From the NCBI GenBank assembly GCA_964036665.1, contig OZ038529.1, positions 18,982,060-19,046,059 of the forward strand: a stretch of DNA of 64,000 bases. Reading direction: 5' to 3'. Below the pieces are notes generated by a model that did no database searches, was not told the origin of the DNA, and saw nothing but the letters and a program-made list of their open reading frames with translations. The position numbers and the translations under genes were made by a program. Below are positions 10,848 through 23,059 of this stretch, piece by piece. Source of the stretch: Gordius sp. MW1 (lineage: Eukaryota; Nematomorpha; Gordioida; Gordea; Gordiidae). Position 1 is the stretch's first letter; each line of letters starts with the position of its first letter.

Positions 10848-12798
10848 TATAAATTACTATCAGAATTACATGTATATATTAAATTTATGCATTTTGTTGT
10901 ACATTCTTTAATGATTATGGGAGAATTATCTTGGAAAGGTTATTAATCCACTTATTATTGCATCTTTTTCAATAGGTATTAGTGATAGGCATGCTTCTGT
11001 TTATATCTACGCCATTACACTAAAATGCAGCAGTGGATATTTAATAGTTTTGATATAAATGTTGACAAATTAAATATAGACCTCAAGCCAAAATAGATTT
11101 AGCTAAGCATAATTTATGAGGCTATTACAAAGCTACATTAATTACTTTTAGTGTTTCGATCTCGTCTCGGTCTCGAAAACAAAATCTCGTCTCGTCTCGG
11201 GAGCGCTAATGAAAATCTCGTCTCGACGAGAATTCTCGTCTCGTCTCGACTTTTTAAAAAAAAATATATACGGAATAAAAATTTCTCCTGTTTTATTAAA
11301 AATATTAAATAAGTGTTAAAAAATACAAATGGCAAACTTTTATATATTTTGAAAAACTTTAATACACAAACTTTTTAAAGATTTACCGGGACACGATATC
11401 TCATTGACAATAAGATATGAAATAATTCATAAAAATAACATTTTCTATGTAAAGTGCAGTATAGAAAATTAAATTTTTTTGCTAAATTACAACATTTGTA
11501 TCAAATTCACTGTGTCTGTCAACTATAAATAGACTTAGAAAATTATAAGTTCGCTTATAGTTGACTTAGTTGCATAATTGAGCAAAAATCCTGGCTAAAG
11601 CTTCAAAGTAGTCCTTAACATATTTATGGCAGACGTTTTAGTTTATTGATAACCACCATCAATTATAGTCCATAGTGTTTATTGCATGTTTACTATAGCG
11701 TTACAAACCACAAAGTGCAAGTGCCTTTTAATGATAATATTATTATTTACAGAATTGACAACTAGTTGCACATATTAAAACGTTGTAAAAACAACAATAA
11801 AGCAGCATTATTATAGGATTAAGAACATAAGGTTTTGAACTTTAAATTAAAGAGCACGTATTTAAACTTATGACAAAAATCATTATAATCAAATTTATAT
11901 TCCAAATAATTACCTTCAAATTCTTACTAACTTTGTCATTAAATAGTTATTTATTGAATACAGGATAGGTTAGTGTATTTATTTTATAATGCACAATTAT
12001 ATAAACTATAGTAAGTATATATGCACCTACCAACCCAACTAATATTGTGAAAAGTAATGCATATGACAAAACTATGTATTCACATAATGTTTTCTTAAAA
12101 GGGTTCAAAAATTGGGAGGTATACTATTAGATAAAGCATAAAAATTTTCTAAAAAACTTATGATTTAATATTTAATCTATTACGGTGTCATTAAATACTC
12201 TATTGTACTTTTGAAATCGTTAAGCGGGTGCTCAAAAATCTCGAGCCACATTAACTTAACTTGTATAATTATTTCTAGTGATGCGGAAAAACCGAGAAAA
12301 ATCTCGGTCTCGTCTCGTCTCGTCTCGAAAAACTGAGACGAGACGAGACGAGACGAGAATTTAAAAAATTGAGTCGAGATCGAGACGAGAATTTTTACCT
12401 CGAGACGAGACGAGACGAGATTTTATAGTCGAGATCTCGGCTTTTTATTTTTAACTATTGAGACTTAATTTAGCTAATTAAGAATTTTTATTTTATTACA
12501 TTTACATTTAGGATATTAAATGCAAATTAATATGATTTTGATTGATACTAATTTACGCACCTATTTATCCGCTTTGTGCGAATTTCAAATTTGTAATATA
12601 ATTTTATTCAATAGACAACATAGTATTAGTGGCCCTTAGGGTGTATGAACAATTAGTTATGTATTTTTTACTTATTTGCATAGCATTATCATACAATATA
12701 AGGTTTTAGACCTATAATGAATTTATGCGCAGAAAGTTTATCATCCAACTCAAAAAAGAGCAAGCTTATCAAAAATTTGACAGTATCCAAGGATGAAT

Positions 12799-12915
12799 CA
12801 AATAAAATAGGGAAGTGTAAATTGTGCTTTAAAGCACTAAGACTGATAGCAATACTTCAGTTCAGGTCTTCAACGACATCTTAAACGTTACCATCATGAG
12901 GATTACTATAACATT
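12799..12915 (+). pseudogene. BED-type zinc finger of a hAT transposase, frameshifted
   Basis: The frame reads NKIGKCKLCFKAL (C-x2-C) and then shifts one frame to QRHLKRYHHEDYY (H-x4/5-H), the BED finger pattern that binds hAT transposon ends. It is followed within about 180 bp by the C-terminal domain, so the catalytic middle has been deleted. Confidence 0.6.
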
Positions 12916-13086
12916 TACCCTACTAAGTTAATAAGGAATTAAACTGCCAAAAATTTTCAGCCAACCTAGATGCTTTAGAAAATCTAAGCATTTAGTAGCA
13001 ATTATATATCACACATATTCATTAAAAATGACTAAATAATTGTATATATTATATAATTAGTTGATTAAAAAATATAATAATCCTAA

Positions 13087-13235
13087 TTTAGCAGCAATGG
13101 CTAGAGATTTTTTGAGCACTCTGGCAACCTCGGTGCCTGCCGAAAGATTTTTTTCCAAGGCGTCTCCGACTATCGAAATCGTAATAGATTAACCCATGAA
13201 TCTGTCAGGAGCTTGCTATGCCTAAACTTATGGCA
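13087..13235 (+). pseudogene. hAT transposase C-terminal dimerisation domain
   Basis: The frame reads ARDFLSTLATSVPAERFFSK, matching the hAT family signature (LATSVPSERVFSxAG, then RRNRLTxESV). The continuation RNRLTHESVRSLLCLN is readable after a frame change, so the gene is broken. It belongs to the hAT relic of this region. Confidence 0.75.
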
Positions 13236-14056
13236 CACCTCAACAATTTTCCACCCATCACTTTCATAACATTTTACAATGTAGGCTTGGCAGATGCATT
13301 CAAATTCACTGAATTTTTTGCAAAATGCTGCAATTTATCAATAAATTAAAAGATGTGAACATACGCTTTATAGTACGTAATTATTTTATGCGAAAATTAA
13401 TAAAAAATGGATTAAGTTAATACCTTGTTATGTATAATGGGATGTCACACTATAATAGAATTGTTTATTTTTATATTTAACAACTTGAATTAAATTATAT
13501 ATGTGCATTTAACGTAAGATCTCAAAACTTTTATGTTTTTCCACAATTAATGCCTATTTTATTGTATTTGCAATGTTCAGATATTTACTTTTTTTTAATA
13601 ATAATATTTTTCAAAGTTTACTCTTGCATTTTCGTCATTATTTCAATGTTATTATATAAGATCTCATTAATTCATTATGTTAAAATATGATAATCTTATT
13701 ACTCTTTATCCTTTAATTGAGCTTTAGCCAGGAAATAAATCGAGTCAAGTAGTATATAACACCTATATTAATGCTTCCTAAGGTTATCTAGCTTATGTTT
13801 TAAGGTTTGAGATAAAAAATTGGTTCCATTATAGCCAATTTGTATCTTATATTCTAATTTATAAGAGCCAGAAAAATATATGTTTGGTACAATTATTTTT
13901 AAAAGTCGAGACGAGACGAGAATTCTCGCCGAGACGAGACGAGATCGAGATTTTTCAAGGCCGAGACGAGACGAGATCGAGATTTCAATAATCGCTCCCG
14001 AGACGAGACGAGATTTTGCTTTCGAGACCGAGACGAGATCGAAACACTAATTATTT

Positions 14057-14963
14057 CAGAGTTGTTAAGGAGCGCGCACGTCAAGTGCGCGCACCGGGTG
14101 TTTGCGGTGCGACGTGCTGGTGCGCGCACTTTTTTATAAGAGTGCGGGTGCGCGCACCTGATTAAGTCGGTGCGGGTGCGCAACTGCCTCCTGTTTTGCG
14201 CACATTAAGAGTTTTATAATTTATTAATTTATTCGAAATTGTATTACATCGCATATTTCACAAATTAAATTTCTACTGATTTACTATATATAACATACAT
14301 CTATGTTCCTGGTGGAGAAGATAACAAGGCGGGAAATTGGTTACTATCGATAGACAATAAAAATAATCTAACCGCGATATTTCACATTATTCACGTATTT
14401 ACTTTATCATACATAAAATATTTAAATAATGATAATATATTTAATTCAGCGTTTTTTGGAATATTGTCATCTCCCGTTACTATCTTTATATTTCGAACAC
14501 TTTTAAACCTATCTTTGCTATCGTAAGTTTAATCACATATAATGATCTAATTACAATTAATTTTCATTAAAATATATTAAATTAGTTAATTAATTTTAAT
14601 TATTAATTTGTATTATTGTATTGGTTGTCATAGTACTCCTTATCCAATTTTTTACTCTTTTCTTTTCTCACTGCTTATATATAACACTTTAATATGATAG
14701 TGAGTTATGGAAATAGAAGAATAAGCATAAATGTATCAAGCACATCATGCATGAAAATTTTTCCATTTCCAAAATATGCTAATTTTGTTTTGTTATAGTG
14801 CAATCAAATTTTATGTGCGGGTGCGAGTGCGCGCACCTTGAAACTGGTGCGAGTGCGCGCACCTTTGTTAAAAATGGTGCGAGTGCGAGTGCGTGCACCG
14901 GATTTTCCTCAATGTGCGAGTGCGAGTGCGGCACCGGTTTTTGAAGCGCGTTTAACAACTCTG
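14057..14963. mobile_element. hAT-type MITE with TIR CAGAGTTGTTAA and GCGCGCACC repeats
   Basis: CAGAGTTGTTAA at the left end is mirrored by TTAACAACTCTG at the right. Flanking 8-mers AATTATTT and AATTATTC agree at 7 of 8 positions, an 8-bp duplication as expected for hAT. Both subterminal regions (14060-14210 and 14815-14955) contain inverted clusters of GTGCGCGCAC words. The centre is non-coding and AT-rich. It was inserted immediately after the right end of the 11149-14049 element. Confidence 0.75.
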
Positions 14964-15392
14964 AATTATTCAAACTAATTGACCACCAAATTATAATTAC
15001 CGCATCATGTAGGATGAGTAACTGCGAAATTCAAATATGCTTTAGTAATATTTACTGTTCCATCAGAACTCATTCTAAGCCTAAAATTTTGTCATATTTA
15101 ATAATGATATATGATATTTACAACACTTAGGGATTTTTAACAAATATATTCCATACATATTAATCACACTTGATCTTAAATAAATATTAATCATGCAAAT
15201 TTAAATACACAATAACCTACTAAAATCTAACGATCAATAAAAAGTCGAGATCTCGCCGAAAAAATCTCGTATAGTCTCGTCTCGACATCAAAATTCGATC
15301 TCGACTCCATTTTTCAAATTCTCGTCTCGCCTCGTCTCGGTTTTTCGAGACGAGACGAGACCGAGATTTTTCTAGGTTTTTTCGCATCACTA

Positions 15393-16008
15393 ATTATTAT
15401 TTTTGTATCACGTAATATCTGACAAGCTAAATCTACACATGTATATATTAAAGTCTATTAATCTTCCTTAACTTTAAACAAAATTCAATGTAGTCACATA
15501 AATGGATGATGAAAGTCATTATTTATATTTACAATTTTTCTTATATAAAAAATTTACAAGTTTTATTTAACATAAAAATTTAAAGATTAGAACATTTACT
15601 GAGTTTAATATGTTCTTCTGACCATTGTTTAAATTAGAAACATAAACATATAGATAAATAACATAATTCTTAAATGTAAATCCATGGTTTGGAATTTGGA
15701 TTCCTTTTTCATAGCAGTTTAATGTATATGCTTATGTAAAATCTATTTCCAATATTTTTTGTCTATGTTGTTTAAATATTATCCAGAGATTTATAATTCA
15801 ATGCAATAATTTATCCTCTTTATTCAAATCATAAATTCGAAAAAAGAACAGATATATCATACCTCCACAAAGTATATATTATATATATAAATATAATATT
15901 CATTATATATCGTTAACAATAACTAATTTATATTAAATCATATCACTATATCTTTTCTTTGCAATTAAAACTCCTCGTAAAATCTCAATGGTGCTATCCA
16001 TATTCAAG
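15393..16008. other. No gene recognised
   Basis: AT-rich DNA without long frames, terminal repeats or tandem structure that I can support. Confidence 0.4.
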
Positions 16009-17046
16009 TAGAAGTTCTCGTATTTTTTAGCACTTCAGGCACGTCCGAGCCCATCAATAAATTTTTTAGGCGTTGGACCCCATTCATAAATTTTTTAGGC
16101 CCATCCGTACCCCTTTAGAAAAATGTCAGGCCCGCCCAAGCCCGTTCAAATTTTTTAAAAGAACTCTGCGTCCGGTCTGATTCATAAAAAATTACAAAAA
16201 ATTGGATTTTCTTGCTTGACATAATCATGTAAAAATAATATATCATCAATTATTTCTGCAGTTAATACACCTAAAATATTACAATATAGTATTACCATTA
16301 AATTACTTTAAAAATTACAGTGGAATGTTCCACTTTCAATAATTTACTTATATTTGACTAATTTAAGTTAGTACGCCTAAGAAGTTACAATTCATTATTA
16401 CCATTAAATTAAAATATTTTAATAAAATTACATAATATTTAACTTTTAATAAGCAGTTTACATTAATTTGATTAATTTATATCAGTTAATACACCTAATT
16501 TTAGATTAGAACCAAAATATTTATTAAATTACATGGCACCAATAATAATAATTATTCGAGGAAAATTTGTGATAAAATTAAACACAAATATTTTGATGCA
16601 TTTTAACTAAGTAATTTAACTTACTTATAAAAGAATATATGAAGCTATAATCTTAAATTATGTAAACAAAAATCTATAGCAACTATAAAAATGTTTTAAA
16701 GTCAAATTTAGCGCTTGAAAATGGAATCAATGCTACAGGATATATAAAAATTAGAGGTTAAAAAAAATTAGCAATTAATGTTCTATATATTTAATAAAAA
16801 TCATATATTTATATAACTGTCTGACTTTTAAGGACTTTGTAATTCCATGACCGTTTATATAATCTATGGCCCGTTCAAGCCCGTTTATAAAACGTCAGGC
16901 CCGCTCAAGCCCGTTAAAAAAATCGCAGGCCCGCCCGAGCACGTTCCATTAATTGATAAGCCCGTCCGGACCCGGTCCGCTAAAATTTTTATGATCCAAA
17001 GCCCGTCCGTACCCGCCCGCGGGGCGGTGGCCCGTGCAGATCTCTA
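16009..17046. mobile_element. hAT-like non-autonomous element with GGCCCG-rich ends
   Basis: Both ends carry arrays of CCCGTCCGAGCCCGTTC-like words, about 16030-16170 on the left and 16850-17040 on the right, around an AT-rich core. The right end finishes GTGCAGATCTCTA, related to the TAGAGACCTGCA end of the hAT at 48244-49325. The left end is less clear and no target duplication is visible. The short frame over the right array is low complexity. Confidence 0.5.
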
Positions 17047-17049
17047 GTA

Positions 17050-17540
17050 AGAGCAATCTCCTTTCCAATCTTGGATACGCCTTTGTACCATCCAGAGCCC
17101 TTTCTTTACGTATCCAAACACCATCCCCTGATATAAATTCTCTAAATTTAGCGTTCCTGTCTTGGTAATACTTCTATTTCCTTGGGATGACTTTCATTTT
17201 TCCTTTAGGATCCGGCCTAATTAAATCTAACGCCGTCCTTAATCTCCTTCCAAGAAACATCTCGGCTGGTGCTTTACCTGTAGTGGCTTTTTGTGTATTT
17301 CTGTAGCCCATAAGTACTTTTGCAAACATATTTTCTTACCAATCCGTTCCTTCCTCACCAATATCTGGTTTTCAACGTGCAAATCTTTCTTTCTGAAAAC
17401 CCGTTTTTGGGTGGTAAGGTGTCAATTTTATGTGTTTAATATTGTTTAAATAACAAAAATTTCCGAATTGCGCGGCAACAATTGTGGCCCACTTTTGTAA
17501 CCTACTCAAAGCTACATATAAATTTTTGAGGTGTTGATCA
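17050..17540 (-). pseudogene. Ty3/gypsy integrase fragment
   Basis: On the minus strand there is a stretch like the end of a Ty3/gypsy integrase core (TPYHPKTGFQKERF, near 17390-17430), then GYRNTQKATTGKAPAEMFLG followed by RRLRTALDLIRPD (near 17215-17320), then a segment with the GDGVWIRKE feature of the integrase C-terminus (near 17090-17150). Stops and frame changes interrupt it and no LTRs flank it. It is unlike the intact gypsy element at 50-54 kb and resembles the K02A2.6-like branch. Confidence 0.75.
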
Positions 17541-17886
17541 TTTGTTTTGCCTTTTCTATTTATAACCGGGCGCTATTTTCTCATAGGGAAGCTGCCAAAA
17601 TTTTTTACATTTTATTTGTAATTAAAAATAAAAATTAAACAACCAAAAAGTCTGACTAGCTGCTGGGTCCACTCAGCCATGAGGTAGGGCAGACAATCGT
17701 CGTAAATTAAGATTTTCAAGTAGGCATGGGCGGGCACCATAACAGTGAGGTTTTTTTATAGTTTACTATTTTTGTCACTTTTTTATTTATAAAAAATGTA
17801 AAATTAAATCAAAAATTTGTAAAAATATGACAAATTTATTGCCTGTAATTTAGAATCGTCATTTTGGGCCCTGCAGTTCAAACTGC

Positions 17887-19732
17887 CAGTGGCGTAGCTA
17901 GCCTTTGTGCCTGGGGGGGGGGCAAGCTTTGATTTTACACAAGTGGGAAGGGTTCAAACGCAATTTAAAATTTTTTGCCCCATAAACGTTCGTCAAACTT
18001 AAAATTTTGCTACAAATTTGTGTATTTTTTCTTTCAACATCACACTCAATTGAAGTTTTATCCAATTAAATCCATGTCTCAGATCCCGCTTATGTTTTTT
18101 ATAAGGTATAATATAAAAAAAATTTATTTATAAATAAAATAAAGTAATGTAGTTGAAACGATTATAACAAGAAGACATTATAAAAATTTTCACAAAATCT
18201 CGTAAGTTTGTATGAGCAAAAAGTGGAACCTGAACTAATAAATTTAACGGCTAAAATGATCCTTAATACTATTCTGTCAAAATTAAAAGAATTAAAATTT
18301 TATTTAATAATTTTAGATTAAATTAGATATGTGAGATACACAGAACAAACTTAGTGTTTGTGTACAGTTTGTTGAATCCAATAACACACATAAAGAATTT
18401 TTTAGGATTATTATCCCTTGAAAGTTTTGATGCATTAACAATTTAAAAAAAAATTTCCAATAGGCATTTTTATCAAATGAAACTATAAAAAACTATAAAA
18501 ATCATATGCGAGGTAAACATTCGAAAATTGCGATAGCGTTGAAATGACAAATAATGATTCCGATTTTCTGTTTAATGAAAAAAGTTTCCCTATTGTCAAG
18601 GGTATTGGCAGCTAATTGTCGATAAAATTTAGTAATTTTCTATTAATGTAAATTTAAAAGCAATATGTGCTGCTTAAACTTATGACCCGGTATGACTAAT
18701 GAAGGAGAAAAAATGGGCTGCAAACCATTTTTGAAAATCATTGGCTTTATATGTGCATGTGGTACATAAAAATATGAAAGAGATGTTAAACAATAAGCAT
18801 GTGAGATGGACAAATAAATTAAATCCATGAAGGGATTTTCGTGAATTTAATAATATTTTAATATATTTTGAAAGTGTTAAAAAGTTCAAAACGAGTTCCA
18901 AAGCCTAAATATTTCTACATTAAAATAGTCTTTAGATAATAGCAGTTCATTACGCCTTTTACTATTATAGATATTGCAAATGAATTAATAATATCATCTG
19001 GGGGAATAACATCTATAAAGTCATGCTCAATAAAGCTAATGACAATAACCTATCTTGTCCAATTGTGGGATGAAGATCTGTTTAATCCGTTTTTGAGAAC
19101 GATATTTCGCATGAACACGAAGTTATTGGGATGGTTAAAATTATTTTAATCAAAATATTAAAATTTAGAAACACTGTAGAGGGTAAAATTTTAATAAGTG
19201 AAAATATCATACATTTTATTCGAAGGTGAAGAATTATAAGATATTACATAATTTTTTGTCAATATCATTTCGGCCTCTTCCAGTTTTAACTCATAATGGT
19301 TAATTACTTCTGATAAAAGAAATTTATCGCAAAAAAGGGGATGAAGGGTTCATTTTGTTTGATGGGCTTTAAAAATAAGTTAAGCTTAAATTGCTTACTA
19401 CTATATTTCAAAGCGGATTAATTGATAAAAATACAGCGGAAATTACTTATAAAAGACTCAGATTTCAATTAAAAAAAAGTAATATTAATTATGGAATTAT
19501 TTCGACTCAGCGATTTTATAAAATTTGCATCCTTTTGTCGTATAGAGCATCTCTATTTTTTACATTATAATTAGAAGTTTTATTCGGAAACAAATAATTA
19601 AAATCATATTGTTTTTTAATTAAGATAAAAGTATAAAAATTGCTTAAGGGGCCAATGATTTTTCCATTGAGGGGGGGCCATGGGTCAGGTTTTTGCTTTT
19701 GTGGTGGCCTTGGTCCCTTAGCTGCGCCACTG
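17887..19732 (-). mobile_element. hAT relic with CAGTGGCGTAGCTAG termini
   Basis: The left end CAGTGGCGTAGCTAGCC is mirrored by GCTGCGCCACTG at the right, followed inwards by poly-G/C runs typical of these hAT families. The flanking 8-mers no longer match. The 3' coding remnant on the minus strand (about 18935-19165) shows the TSCSCE/SFS and TIGQDRL pieces of the dimerisation domain. The non-coding 3' part (18640-18830) is homologous to 47030-47170, part of a second copy. Confidence 0.7.
18935..19165 (-). pseudogene. hAT transposase C-terminus
   Basis: Read on the minus strand it parallels the copy at 46690-46951: a serine/cysteine-rich SCSCE motif, then TIGQDRLLSLALL, then DFIDVIPPDDIINSF, with several frame breaks. 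It is the end of a ZMYM/ZBED-like hAT transposase and clearly inactive. Confidence 0.65.
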
Positions 19733-19959
19733 AGGACAGCATAAGTGAATTAGGCAATTAAAGGGTTTGGGCTGGCCCTGGCGAGCATAGTTATTAAACC
19801 GTGATTGGCTCTAGCAGAAAAATTTAGACAAATATGATAAATGATAAAGATATTAATTCTGCGTAGAAATTAGGAACATTATAGTAAAAAGTAATTTGAT
19901 TTTTCATTTGCAGCGATTGTCATATAGGGATTTCACCTAAAAGATAATTAGCTATTATG

Positions 19960-20068
19960 ATTTGTTAATATTGCAATTCCTCATCGATGTCTTGGCATCC
20001 TATCTTTGAATAAGTTTTTAATCTCTTGAGTATGGAAAAACTACGGTCATTGAGCGCGTGGTGTTAAG
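19960..20068 (-). pseudogene. hAT transposase C-terminal fragment
   Basis: The minus-strand frame reads NDRSFSILKRLKTYSK, the ERSFSxLKRLKTYLR motif of hAT dimerisation domains. It abuts the next element end at 20072. Confidence 0.6.
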
Positions 20069-20071
20069 AAG

Positions 20072-20960
20072 TAGTGTTTCGATCTCGTCTCCGTCTCGAA
20101 AGCAAAATCTCGTCTCGGTAGCGATTATGAAAATCTGGATCTCGTCTCGGTCAGGTAAAATCTCGGTCTCGTCTGGACAAAAATTCTCGTCTCGACATTT
20201 TTGAAAAAAAATTATACGAAATAAAAATATTTCCTATTTTATTAAGATTATTAAATAAGTGTTAAAACATCCAAACCTATATATTTTTAAAAAACCTTAA
20301 TTCACAAACGTTTTAAAGATTTAGCGCGACACGACATCTCACTGACAATATAAAGATAGGGACTAAATCCTAAAGGTAACATTTTTCATGGAAAGTGCAA
20401 ATTAAAAAACTATAAATAAATTTGAAGTTCAGTACGAAAAGACCCCTTTTTGCTAAATACATAAAATATCATATGTGTGCATTAAATTTGGAATTTAATG
20501 GTTGTGTTTATTAACATTATTTTATGAATGTTTTACAGCTGAAACTACTTTGAAATAAATATACTGATTGTTAAATTAAAGACCTTATTAAATTTTATAG
20601 CTCTATCAAATCATAATATTTGCATCCATTCACTAAGTGTGTAAAATATATAAACTTAGAAATTTATAAGTTCACCTATATGTGACTTAGTTATATATTT
20701 GGGCAAATTATATTACCAACATTAATTATAGCCTGAAGATTTTATTGCATATATAATATAGCGTTATAAACCTCAAAGTGCGAGTGACTTTTAATGATAA
20801 TATTATTATCTAAAAAAATGATGGCTAGTTGCGCACATTTAAACCTAAAAACAATAAAAGCAACATTATTATAGGGCCAAGAACAAAAGGTTGTAAACTT
20901 AAAATTAAAGTGTGCATATTTTATTTTATGGCAAAAAATTTCCCCCAATAAATAACCATA
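20072..20960 (+). mobile_element. Truncated left end of the CTCGT-rich hAT family
   Basis: TAGTGTTTCGATCTCGTCTC starts a segment that follows 11149-11890 for about 0.85 kb (shared CACGACATCTCACTGACAAT and related words). No matching right end lies nearby. Confidence 0.65.
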
Positions 20961-21194
20961 TTAATCATTCAATTTCGGATTAAAGTGAAAATTTAGGTAT
21001 TTTTTATAATAAAATTGATAATTATTATAAAAGGTACTCAATTTAGGGCCTTCTTTATGATAATAAAGAGATGTTCACTAATGTCCCAGGATGAATTTGG
21101 CAAGATGGTTTTCGACGAGTTGATAGGGCATCGTTTATAACTATAGGTGAGGCATTTTCATCTACATCTTTGAACAAATACAAGGTATAAATTG

Positions 21195-22118
21195 CACTAG
21201 TCAACAAATAATGGTCTTTTGTAAATAACCGGGGAACGGTCAACATATTCCGATAGAGTTTTTTGTGGTGAACACAAATATGTTGTACGTTTTTTTCCTA
21301 TACGTCAAGTTTTTTAGATATTTTGAGTCAAAGTTGCGAAAATGACCGTTTTTGACCCTTTTCGATGCTCAATAGAGCGATATTGAATGGCTAAAAAAAT
21401 TTTTTAACCTCTAAGTGGTAAAACAACTTGGGTAAAACATTGAAAACCCTATTGTTTTTACTTTTTAATATATATCAAAAATGCAATTAGTACCTATGCG
21501 AAATCGCGGCTTCCTTTGAGCCTCCCTCCCTCTCTATCTAATTGGCTTATATGCTTATATAACACTATACCATTGGTGCATGTAAGTGATTGATGAGTGT
21601 GGTGGGTGCAAGAGTTGTGGGTTAATACGAACTATTCCTACTACTACGCCTGTCATTCTCTCTCTCTTCTAAAGGAATAGCTCGTGTTACGCCACTACTC
21701 TTCCACACCCACACCCCCACATTATCCATCAATCACTCACATGCACCAAGAGTATAGTGTTATAAACCCAATTAGATAGAGAGGGAGGGAGGGAGGCTCA
21801 AAGGAGGCCGCTTCGCATAGGGACTAATTGAAATTTGATATATTGGAAAAAATAAAAACAATAGGGAAAAAAATCATTTTTCCATGTTTTACCCTAAGTT
21901 GGTTCTACCACTTAGAGGTTTAAATTTTTTTTTTTAGCCATTCAATATCGCTCTATTGAGCATCGAAAAGGGTCAAAAACGGTAATTTTCGCTACTTTGA
22001 ATTAAAATATCTAAAAAACTTGACGTATAGGAAAAAAACGAAAAACATATTTGTGTTCACCACAAAAAACTCTATCGGAATATGTTGACCGTCTCCCGTT
22101 TTTTTTTGTTGACCAGTG
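21195..22118. mobile_element. 0.92-kb foldback element (near-complete palindrome)
   Basis: The left half from CACTAGTCAACAAA is mirrored by the right half ending TTTGTTGACCAGTG. The arms carry the same words in inverse order (TCGGAATATGTTGACCG, TTGAGCATCGAAAAGGG, GAGGGAGGGAGG) almost to the centre at about 21655. No coding potential. The target duplication is unclear, so the superfamily is open. Confidence 0.75.
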
Positions 22119-22134
22119 TTATTAATCAGTGGAT

Positions 22135-22345
22135 TAAAAATTATATATATATATATAGATATAAACTTGGCCTTCGGCCGTCGTGGGGAGGGGGGAAGGG
22201 GAGGAGGGGAAGGAAAGGGGGAAAGGTAAGGGGGAACGAAACTCATCTATACTCCGTATAGAAGTAGCATATTTGCTACGCAATTTATGGGCGAGAAAGG
22301 TGGGAAGGGGCGAGAATGCCTATAGGGGATATTAAATGCAAAACG
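22135..22345. repeat. CTCGGGCC/GGGAAGGGG repeat, copy 1
   Basis: A CTTGGCCTTCGGCCGTCGTG hairpin, a GGGGAAGGGG-rich tract, ACTCATCTATACTCCGTATA, then TTTGCTACGCAATTTATGGG and GGTGGGAAGGGGCGAGAATG. Other copies are at about 25786-25985, 40271-40470 and 44125-44315. Confidence 0.6.
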
Positions 22346-22971
22346 AATAGTTAATTATTATTAATACCAATTTTCCATCACTTTGGCCAGTGGTGATCTT
22401 TTCTAATGGTTAGCAGATAGCCAAATAACTAGCCCATAATTATAATCAAGAAAAAAAAATCGATTTTAATCTCACTTTGGCAGTATTTTTTTTCCATTGG
22501 TCAGCAGCCAGACGGCCAAAAAGCCATATTATCAACGGTATTAACAAAAACAATATATTAATTTGAAAAAAAACGAGAAAAAATGATTCATAATTTGGCC
22601 AATTGTCATTTTTTAATTGGTCAGTAGCCAGCAGAAGGTCAAAAAGTCATAATATCATTGGTATTAACAAGAACAAAATATTTATTTATTTAAAAAAAAA
22701 TAAAAAATTGGCCCTCTCCGGGTATCGGGGCACAGGGACCCATATCAGTAGAGGCATTGGCCCTTGTAAGGGAGGGCATAGGGTAATTATCAATGTTAAC
22801 CTAATATACACAATTCAAAGACGAAAAAATAAGATTTCGATTTATTTGGCCAATGGTCATTTTTTCCCATTGGTCAGTAGCCAGGGCACGGTCAAAAAGT
22901 CATGTTATCAAGGGTATTAACAAGAACAAAATATTAATTTAATTTAAAAAAAAATAAAAATTTTGCCCTCT

Positions 22972-23032
22972 CCTGGAATTGAACACGAACCTCCAGGTCA
23001 GAAAGCTGGCGCCAATAACTTGGTGGACGACG
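22972..23032 (-). repeat. tRNA-like SINE head
   Basis: On the minus strand, CCAGCTTTCTGACCTGGAGG followed by GTGTTCAATTCCAGGAGAGG resembles an anticodon arm and T-arm. Related heads are at 25692-25750, 28022-28084 and 46043-46095. Confidence 0.55.
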
Positions 23033-23059
23033 GACGGACAACAAAACGAGCCCATAAAT

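Larger units (their letters stand above)
11149..14049 (+). mobile_element. hAT element with CTCGT-rich subterminal repeats (TIR TAGTGTTTCGATCTCG)
   Basis: The left end TAGTGTTTCGATCTCGTCTC is mirrored at the right end, which finishes GAGATCGAAACACTA. Subterminal blocks are packed with CTCGTCTCG on the left and the complementary CGAGACGAG on the right. Flanking 8-mers ATTACTTT and ATTATTTC are only partly alike. A degenerate hAT transposase lies inside. A second inverted pair (12276 and 15392) interleaves with this one, so the true element limits are uncertain. Confidence 0.6.
12276..15392. mobile_element. Second CTCGT-rich inverted terminal pair (TIR TAGTGATGCGGAAAAACC)
   Basis: The left end TAGTGATGCGGAAAAACCGA and right end GGTTTTTTCGCATCACTA are inverted copies, each followed by about 160 bp of CTCGTCTCG/CGAGACGAG-rich sequence ending near AAAAGTCGAGATCTCG. 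Flanking 8-mers ATTATTTC and ATTATTAT agree at 6 of 8 positions. It overlaps the 11149-14049 element without being nested in it. Confidence 0.55.

Noticed and set aside
11138-14183. Arg/Ser-rich minus-strand frames
   Set aside because: Translations of the CTCGT subterminal arrays and GCGCGCAC clusters of hAT ends.
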